From Treponema sp. (GTDB taxonomy: Bacteria > Spirochaetota > Spirochaetia > Treponematales > Breznakiellaceae), in assembly GCA_031290325.1 (NCBI GenBank), contig JAITNU010000108.1, positions 1-8,048 of the forward strand: DNA of 8,048 bases, written 5' to 3'. This document shows, one piece after another, positions 1 through 4,223 of the stretch (position 1 is its first letter; every line of letters starts with the position of its first letter). Below the pieces are notes generated by a model that saw only the letters and a program-made list of their open reading frames with translations, was not told the DNA's origin and made no database searches. A program made the translations under genes and the position numbers.

Positions 1-948
1 CCCCTCCTGGACCGCATGGAGATTATCCAGCTTCCCGGGTACATTGATACGGAAAAACTGGAGATCGCCAAGCATTACCTGGTGCCCAAGAGCCTTGAGA
101 AAAATGGCCTCAAAAAGAGTCAGGTAAAATACACCAAGGAATCACTGCTCCACATCGCCAATGGCTATGCACGGGAGGCGGGGGTCCGTAATTTTGAGAA
201 GAACCTGGACAAGATCCACCGGAAGCTGGCAAAACAGATAATCGAAGGCCGTGAGGAGCTTGAGCAGGTTACGAAAAACACGAAAGAGGAAAAAAAAGAG
301 ATGGCATCTGAGGGCAGGGAAAAATTCATCATCGACAAGCAGTTGATTGAAACGCACCTGGGAAAGCCCCTGTTCCCCGAAGGGGATGTCAAGAAGGCGG
401 ATCGCCCCGGCATGTCCGTGGGGCTTGCCTGGACCAGCATGGGCGGGGATACCCTGGTGATCGAGGCTATCTCCATCCCTGGTAAGGAGGGGTTCACCTT
501 AACCGGCAAGATGGGGGACATCATGAAGGAATCCGCCACGATTGCCATGACGGTAGCCCGGAAATTGGGGACCGAATACTATGGCGTTGATGCTGTCTGG
601 TTTGAGAAGAACCACATCCACCTCCACATCCCCGAAGGGGCCACCCCCAAGGATGGTCCTTCCGCTGGGATCACCATGGCAACGGCCCTGCTCTCCCTGC
701 TGCGGGATAAGACCATCACCGACAAACTCGTGATGACCGGCGAACTCAGCCTCACCGGACAGGTCCTCCCCATCGGCGGGCTTAAGGAAAAGACCATTGC
801 CGCCCGGCGTAACCGGGCCAGGCATATCATCATTCCCAAGCAGAATCTGCGGGATTTAGACGATATCCCCGATCATGTAAAGAAGGGCATTGAGTTTCAC
901 CCGGTGGAACGGTTTGAGGAGGTACTGGCCTTGGCGCTGCCTGACTAA
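1..948 (+). CDS. lon: ATP-dependent protease Lon, C-terminal part (5' end outside window)
   Basis: Lon is a cytoplasmic AAA+ serine protease that unfolds and degrades damaged and regulatory proteins. The frame is open to the first base of the window and starts mid-protein with a PLLDRMEIIQLPGY stretch, typical of the end of the Lon AAA+ module (sensor region). The helical AAA+ lid follows, including the HIANGYAREAGVRNFEKNLDKI region. A charged linker rich in Glu and Lys comes next at about 238-330. The protease domain contains the PKDGPSAG motif, with catalytic Ser encoded at 661-663. The GGLKEK motif has catalytic Lys encoded at 790-792. The 43-residue Ser-Lys spacing equals that of E. coli Lon (S679/K722), so the active site is intact. 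The charged linker looks longer than in E. coli Lon. The walker motifs and N-terminal substrate domain are off the left edge. The stop TAA is immediately followed by the next gene's ATG. Confidence 0.97.
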   Translation, partial: PLLDRMEIIQLPGYIDTEKLEIAKHYLVPKSLEKNGLKKSQVKYTKESLLHIANGYAREAGVRNFEKNLDKIHRKLAKQIIEGREELEQVTKNTKEEKKEMASEGREKFIIDKQLIETHLGKPLFPEGDVKKADRPGMSVGLAWTSMGGDTLVIEAISIPGKEGFTLTGKMGDIMKESATIAMTVARKLGTEYYGVDAVWFEKNHIHLHIPEGATPKDGPSAGITMATALLSLLRDKTITDKLVMTGELSLTGQVLPIGGLKEKTIAARRNRARHIIIPKQNLRDLDDIPDHVKKGIEFHPVERFEEVLALALPD

Positions 949-1350
949 ATGCCTCCCCATCCCAAGCTTGTCGCCTTCACCAACACGTTAGAAGCGCTTT
1001 TCCATGAAGTAGACAACGAGCTTGAGGACCGGTGGGGGGATCGTTTTCCCCTGCATCCCAACCGGCCCCGGCGGGGTGCCACCAATAATCCTGAGCTGGA
1101 CGGGCTTTTTGAGATCGCCCCGGATTTTACCGCTGGATTCGGTTCAAAGTGGGGCCGGGGCTATCTCATCTCCTGCCGGGTTGCCACCTTGGAAAAGGTT
1201 CCCCCCGAATGGATGCGTATTTTCACAGAAACCGCCGCCGCCCTGGTTCAGGACAAGCTGTCCGTCTATTTTCCCCAGAGGAAGCTTGAGGTCGTCCGGG
1301 ACGGCAGGAGCTTTAAAATAATCGGGGATTTTTCTTTAGGTGCAGTGTAG
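949..1350 (+). CDS. Hypothetical protein, 133 aa, directly downstream of lon
   Basis: I do not recognise this family. The product is a small soluble protein with no signal peptide, membrane segment or cysteine cluster (one Cys only). Visible traits are an acidic N-terminal helix (FTNTLEALFHEVDNELEDRWG), a Pro/Arg-rich loop (HPNRPRRGATNN), a Gly/aromatic stretch (FTAGFGSKWGRGY), and an amphipathic helix before a C-terminal beta-like end. The ATG abuts the lon stop (TAA then ATG, same frame) and there is no well-placed ribosome binding site. The nearest purine-rich match, GAGGAGG at 916-922, is 26 bases away. This suggests reinitiation after lon translation, hence an operon with lon. Codon use matches lon, and the frame is far more protein-like than the overlapping frame at 1022-1321. 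A role linked to proteolysis is only a guess from position. Confidence 0.8.
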   Translation: MPPHPKLVAFTNTLEALFHEVDNELEDRWGDRFPLHPNRPRRGATNNPELDGLFEIAPDFTAGFGSKWGRGYLISCRVATLEKVPPEWMRIFTETAAALVQDKLSVYFPQRKLEVVRDGRSFKIIGDFSLGAV

Positions 1351-1392
1351 GGGAATGATGCGGTTTTGCCGTATATGGACTCATAGAATACC

Positions 1393-1421
1393 TTGACAAT
1401 GCATACAGAAAGAATTACAAG
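1393..1421 (+). promoter_or_regulatory. Candidate sigma-70-type promoter
   Basis: A perfect TTGACA at 1393-1398 is followed after 17 bases by TACAAG at 1416-1421 (4 of 6 to TATAAT). Transcription would begin at about 1428, which is the ATG of the short BrnT-like frame. It could also carry transcription into the Aat-like gene at 1520, which has no other convincing promoter. The weak -10 keeps confidence moderate. Confidence 0.4.
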
Positions 1422-1427
1422 TTAATT

Positions 1428-1508
1428 ATGCGTTTAGACGGTATAGATTGGGACAATGAGAAAAATGAGCTACACAAGCGTCTGCACACTCAAGCGGTAA
1501 TGCTATAG
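1428..1508 (+). pseudogene. Possible remnant of a BrnT-type toxin gene (N-terminal piece)
   Basis: A 26-codon frame starts at ATG 1428 and reads MRLDGIDWDNEKNELHKRLH before ending at TAG 1506-1508. The W-D-x-x-K-N spacing followed by a basic residue and His is the start signature of BrnT (DUF497) RNase toxins, usually WDxxKNxxNxxKHGxxF. The remaining roughly 65 residues expected in the family are absent, and no BrnA antitoxin follows. The frame stays open upstream to 1359 without a start codon, reading IEYLDNAYRKNYKLI just before the ATG. If the resemblance is real, this is a decayed toxin fragment left in the lon-to-Aat gap. It may instead be a chance frame or a tiny peptide, and the match is short. 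Confidence 0.35.
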
Positions 1509-1519
1509 GCGTCATAGCA

Positions 1520-2242
1520 ATGAAGCGCCATTTTCTTCGTTATACTCTTTCGGGGCATGTCTTTATTGTACCCAAGGACAACCTTGACCGGGTTGTGGAT
1601 GCCCTGGTGGATACCAATTATTCTGAAGAATTCTGCATAGCCCTGGATTTTGATCCGGCTTTTGTCACGAACCTTATGGCAGCGGGTTTTCTCGTGATGT
1701 CAACGGAATTTGAAGGGGAGCGCGACGACCCCCCTCATATCCTGCTGCCCAAGCTCCACCTGCTACGGTCGGCCCTGTTTTTTCCGAATCTCCACATCAA
1801 AAAGAGCATCCGGCACCTGCTTCCCCGGTATGAACTCAGGGTGGATACGGACTTTGATGCTATCCTGGACCGCTGCGTCGAGGTCCACGGCGACGGCTGG
1901 CTCACCGCTCCCTTACAGATCGTACTCAAAGTGCTTCATCGCCGCAAAGCCCCCCGGGTACGGCCCATATCCTTTGGGGTATACCGGAACGGGGAACGTA
2001 AAGCCGGCGAATTCGGCATTATAGCCGGCAGGGTATATACCAGTTATTCCGGGTATTATGATGAAGATTCAGCAGGAACGGTACAACTGGTTTTGATGAC
2101 CTGGTATCTGCAGGACGCAGGCTTCGCGTTTCTGGATTTGGGTATGCCCCTGGATTATAAAGACTGCCTTGGGGCAGAGAATATCGATCCCCGGCGCTTT
2201 GTTGAACTATTCCGCCAGGGAAGAAACGGTACTCCGATCTGA
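1520..2242 (+). CDS. Divergent leucyl/phenylalanyl-tRNA--protein transferase (Aat) family protein
   Basis: Aat enzymes move Leu or Phe from tRNA to the N-terminus of proteins ending in Arg or Lys, marking them for ClpAP. This 240-residue protein has about the family length and its landmarks in order: RSALFFPNLHIKKSIRHLL at 83-101 (cf. Aat LHISRSMKR), a GWLT motif at 126-129 (cf. GTWIT), VLHRR, SFGVYRNGERKAGEFGIIAGRVY at 151-173 (cf. VWRDGELVGGLYGVALGRLF), and LGAENIDPRRF at 217-227 (cf. LGAREIPRREF). The N-terminus is unlike the usual FPPP...GGDLS region. The GESMFS motif has become SYSGYY, so Tyr176 replaces the Glu. The DCQ motif has become DLG, so Asp206 stays but the Gln regarded as catalytic is Gly208. 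Classic activity is therefore doubtful; altered specificity or a binding-only role is possible. ATG 1520 has no ribosome binding site upstream. Confidence 0.75.
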   Translation: MKRHFLRYTLSGHVFIVPKDNLDRVVDALVDTNYSEEFCIALDFDPAFVTNLMAAGFLVMSTEFEGERDDPPHILLPKLHLLRSALFFPNLHIKKSIRHLLPRYELRVDTDFDAILDRCVEVHGDGWLTAPLQIVLKVLHRRKAPRVRPISFGVYRNGERKAGEFGIIAGRVYTSYSGYYDEDSAGTVQLVLMTWYLQDAGFAFLDLGMPLDYKDCLGAENIDPRRFVELFRQGRNGTPI

Positions 2243-2246
2243 AATG

Positions 2247-2305
2247 AACCACGGATACACACGGATACACACGGATAAAGAAAATATCAGTGTCCATCAG
2301 TGGTT
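2247..2305 (+). repeat. Intergenic repeat element with tandem ACGGATACAC units and inverted ends
   Basis: Just after the Aat-like stop codon, ACGGATACAC occurs twice in tandem (2251-2260, 2261-2270), followed by a partial third copy (2271-2277). The ends AACCAC (2247-2252) and GTGGTT (2300-2305) are exact inverted repeats. The imperfect pairing continues inward: the reverse complement of the right arm reads AACCACTGATGGACAC against AACCACGGATACACAC. The layout matches a commonly seen class of bacterial intergenic repeats built on 'AACCAC(A/G)GAT..ACAC'. It could fold as a hairpin downstream of the gene but lacks a T run, so it is not called a terminator. Confidence 0.6.
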
Positions 2306-2336
2306 TAAATTGCTTCAATACTAAAGGAGTATAAAT

Positions 2337-2438
2337 TTGCTTGACCTTCGGCAATATAATATTGTATTATATTGCAGAGATGATGCTCGCAGTACAGAGC
2401 AGAGGCTCGCCAAATGGCGGGTCTTTTTTTGCTCATAA
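2337..2438 (+). CDS. Possible small ORF with TTG start (33 aa)
   Basis: A good ribosome binding site, AAAGGAG at 2323-2329, lies seven bases before TTG 2337. The frame runs to TAA at 2436-2438 and reads LLDLRQYNIVLYCRDDARS... with no recognisable domain. It is the only start in this gap with a proper Shine-Dalgarno sequence. Against it, the frame runs straight through a palindrome, a promoter candidate and an intrinsic terminator, and would need a non-ATG start. It may be a decayed gene end or coincidence. Confidence 0.2.
   Translation: MLDLRQYNIVLYCRDDARSTEQRLAKWRVFFCS
2341..2370 (+). promoter_or_regulatory. Candidate promoter of a small transcription unit
   Basis: TTGACC at 2341-2346 (5 of 6 to TTGACA) is followed after 18 bases by TATTAT at 2365-2370 (5 of 6 to TATAAT). 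Transcription would start near 2377 and meet the intrinsic terminator ending at 2430. The -10 box lies within the palindrome at 2351-2375, so a bound regulator would block it. Confidence 0.45.
2351..2375. promoter_or_regulatory. Perfect 10+10 palindrome, candidate operator
   Basis: GCAATATAAT (2351-2360) and ATTATATTGC (2366-2375) are perfect inverted repeats separated by five bases (ATTGT). The size and symmetry suit a dimeric helix-turn-helix repressor, and the site covers the spacer and -10 of the promoter at 2341-2370. The regulator is not in this window. As a hairpin it would be AT-rich and weak, so a DNA-binding role seems more likely than an RNA one. Confidence 0.5.
2377..2430 (+). ncRNA. 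Putative small RNA of about 54 nt
   Basis: The interval lies between a candidate promoter (2341-2370) and a clear intrinsic terminator (2404-2430). In the RNA, TGCTC (2384-2388) can pair with GAGCA (2397-2401) as a short 5' hairpin ahead of the terminator hairpin. The segment CTCGC occurs in both hairpins. It matches no RNA family I know. The evidence is only the arrangement of signals, so this is a hypothesis. Confidence 0.3.
2404..2430 (+). terminator. Intrinsic (rho-independent) terminator
   Basis: GGCTCGCC (2404-2411) pairs with GGCGGGTC (2416-2423) through an AAAT loop, giving an 8-pair stem with two G-U pairs. Seven T follow at 2424-2430. It ends either the putative small RNA or read-through from the Aat-like gene, and it separates that transcript from the SWIM gene promoter. 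Confidence 0.8.
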
Positions 2439-2482
2439 GCCTGTTAAAATCAAAGGTTCCCGGCAACATTCTGAAAAAAGAC

Positions 2483-2512
2483 TTGACAGATACGGATATT
2501 TGAAGGTATAGT
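2483..2512 (+). promoter_or_regulatory. Strong sigma-70-type promoter of the SWIM gene
   Basis: A perfect TTGACA at 2483-2488 is followed after 18 bases by TATAGT at 2507-2512 (5 of 6). The start codon is at 2521, only eight bases past the -10 box, so the RNA should begin at or within a few bases of the ATG. No ribosome binding site is present, which agrees with a leaderless or near-leaderless mRNA. Confidence 0.65.
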
Positions 2513-2520
2513 GTAGCCAC

Positions 2521-4149
2521 ATGAGTGATATTATTGATTTACGGGAAATTTCCCCCCATAATTGGCAGGCAAAATACCAGGGTAACTATGGGGTATATAC
2601 CATAAAAATAACGACTGATGGCAAACAAATCGGGCGTTTTTCCTGTTCCTGTCCAAGCAGCGCTTCTCCGTGTAAGCATATTGGCATGATTCAGGCGGCC
2701 ATAGTGGAACGTATCGCTGAAATACACGGTTCAGTAGCAGCGCCGGGTGTAGGGATTGCAGAACTCTTACAGGATATTTCGCGCAAGGAATTGTACAATT
2801 TTATTGTACGCCAGGCCCAGTACAACCCTGATTTTACCAACGCCATTTTGTTGGAGTTTGCGCATACAATAGAGAGCGAGGAAAACCAGTACTCCCTCAT
2901 TGTGCGCCAGGGATTCAAGGATCTGCATATTGATCTTTATGAGTATCATGATGAGGACATACTCTTTGATATTTTAGACCAATGGCTTGAGAAAGCGCAG
3001 GCCCACCTTGCAGAGCAAAACTATGCTGAAGTGGTGCTCATTTGCAAAGCCTGTATTGAAGAATTTGCCGCCTGGCTGGAACAGGAAGATGATGGTGATC
3101 TCATTGATTATACCAGTTATTATCAGGATATGTGTTTTAAAATTCTCAAAGAGGCGGTTGTGCATCCTGAGGTCAATGCCCAGGAGTTCTTTGACTACTG
3201 CATGACTGAAATGAAAAAAGAAAAATACGCGGACACGGGGTTCTTTGATTGCTTCAACGATGTACTGTTGTATGTCGCCGGTGTAAACCCCGACGCGTTT
3301 ATTAGGTTGCAGGATACCTTGCTGAGTGAACTTAAAGATACGAATGGTTATAATGCGGAAAAAATTGTGCAGCGAGAAATTAATTTTTACCGCGATACCA
3401 ATCAGCCGGAAAAAGCATGGAAACTCATTGAGGAACATGTACAGATTGCATCCTTCTGTAAGGAGTTGGTAAAAAGATATATCGCAGAAGCGCATTTCAC
3501 AGAAGCGAAAGCGCTTATTCATGAGTATATCGCTCACCAGGAAGTAAATTCGTACCGGAATTCTCAGGACGAGTGGGATGAGTTGCTGTTGGAGATCGCT
3601 CAAAAAGAACAGGATGTTCCTACTATCAGAAAACTATCTTTTGGGTTTATCGAATGTGACTTCAAAGAAAACTATTTCAGCATCTACAAAAGTACCTTCT
3701 CTGCTGAGGAGTGGGCTGATGCCCTGGAAGACCTTGTCAGGCATTATGAAAAGCATACCGACAGATTTGACGCCCCTATACCGAAGCTTTTCGCTGCCGA
3801 ACATGCTGCCGAACGCTTACTGACCTATATCGAAACGCACCTCGATCTTGAGATGCTCACGCAATACCATACCGTTTTTGCCGGCCTCTTCCCTGAAAAA
3901 ACACTGACCCTGTTCCGGCAGGCTCTTGACCGCTATGTGGCAGTGAATACCGGGCGGACGTATTACGAGCGCATAGTCGCTTGCCTGGAAAAGATGCTGA
4001 CAATTAAAGACGGCACAGCTCTGGTCATCACTATGGTTAATGCCTATAAATTCCAGTATAAGAACCGAAGCGCCATGATTGAAACCCTGGACCGCTTTGC
4101 TCATGAGCATCACCTCCAGATCATGCCGACGATGAAGAAAAAAAAGTAA
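2521..4149 (+). CDS. SWIM zinc-finger protein with long helical C-terminal region
   Basis: The product is 542 residues, predicted soluble and cytoplasmic. A SWIM zinc finger lies at about residues 38-56: Cys42-x-Cys44-x6-Cys51-x-His53, within FSCSCPSSASPCKHIG, preceded by the usual beta-rich lead (YTIKITTDGKQIGRFSC). SWIM fingers bind DNA or protein partners, and in bacteria they often accompany SNF2-type helicases; none is in this window. Residues 75-530 are almost all amphipathic helix in repeated pairs (for example EKAQAHLAEQNYAEVVLICKACIEEFAAWLE and EKAWKLIEEHVQIASFCKELVKRYIAEAHFTEAKALIHEYI). These suggest a TPR-like solenoid, an impression rather than a profile hit. The C-terminus is a lysine tail (MKKKK). 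Its own promoter and an upstream terminator make it a separate unit. Its base composition is visibly more AT-rich than lon or the kinase, a possible sign of transfer. The biological role is unknown. Confidence 0.85.
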   Translation: MSDIIDLREISPHNWQAKYQGNYGVYTIKITTDGKQIGRFSCSCPSSASPCKHIGMIQAAIVERIAEIHGSVAAPGVGIAELLQDISRKELYNFIVRQAQYNPDFTNAILLEFAHTIESEENQYSLIVRQGFKDLHIDLYEYHDEDILFDILDQWLEKAQAHLAEQNYAEVVLICKACIEEFAAWLEQEDDGDLIDYTSYYQDMCFKILKEAVVHPEVNAQEFFDYCMTEMKKEKYADTGFFDCFNDVLLYVAGVNPDAFIRLQDTLLSELKDTNGYNAEKIVQREINFYRDTNQPEKAWKLIEEHVQIASFCKELVKRYIAEAHFTEAKALIHEYIAHQEVNSYRNSQDEWDELLLEIAQKEQDVPTIRKLSFGFIECDFKENYFSIYKSTFSAEEWADALEDLVRHYEKHTDRFDAPIPKLFAAEHAAERLLTYIETHLDLEMLTQYHTVFAGLFPEKTLTLFRQALDRYVAVNTGRTYYERIVACLEKMLTIKDGTALVITMVNAYKFQYKNRSAMIETLDRFAHEHHLQIMPTMKKKK

Positions 4150-4190
4150 CCCTTCTCTGTGCGTACCGGGGGAGCGCCACTCATAGTACA

Positions 4191-4222
4191 AATAGAGAAA
4201 ATAGAGAAAATAGAGAAAATAC
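4191..4222 (+). repeat. Three 9-base tandem repeats before the kinase start codon
   Basis: The unit AATAGAGAA occurs three times without a break (4191-4199, 4200-4208, 4209-4217), followed by the partial copy AATAC. The ATG of the kinase lies at 4224. The array occupies the place of the ribosome binding site, where no strong Shine-Dalgarno sequence is seen; the GAGA cores could serve weakly. Copy number change would alter spacing upstream of the start by nine bases without touching the frame. Confidence 0.8.
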
Positions 4223-4223
4223 T

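Noticed and set aside
165..548. Open frame of 127 codons on the - strand inside lon
   Set aside because: It is antisense to the Lon protease domain, Ser/Phe-rich and without domain signature. It is explained by lon codon use.
2305..2520. Open frame of 71 codons on the - strand in the intergenic gap
   Set aside because: It crosses a + strand terminator, a palindrome and the SWIM promoter, and its translation shows no domain or start signals.
2974..3603. Open frame of 209 codons on the - strand inside the SWIM gene
   Set aside because: It lies wholly antisense to a gene with a clear zinc finger, its translation is of low complexity in Phe/Ile/Leu, and there is no recognisable domain. It is a shadow of the + strand codon pattern.
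4150..4190. Terminator between the SWIM gene and the kinase
   Set aside because: No GC stem with a T run is present. The GTAC/GTAC and GCG/CGC matches are too short, so co-transcription cannot be excluded.
4191..4222. CRISPR-like array
   Set aside because: The units are nine bases long and directly adjoining, with no spacers. It is a simple tandem repeat.
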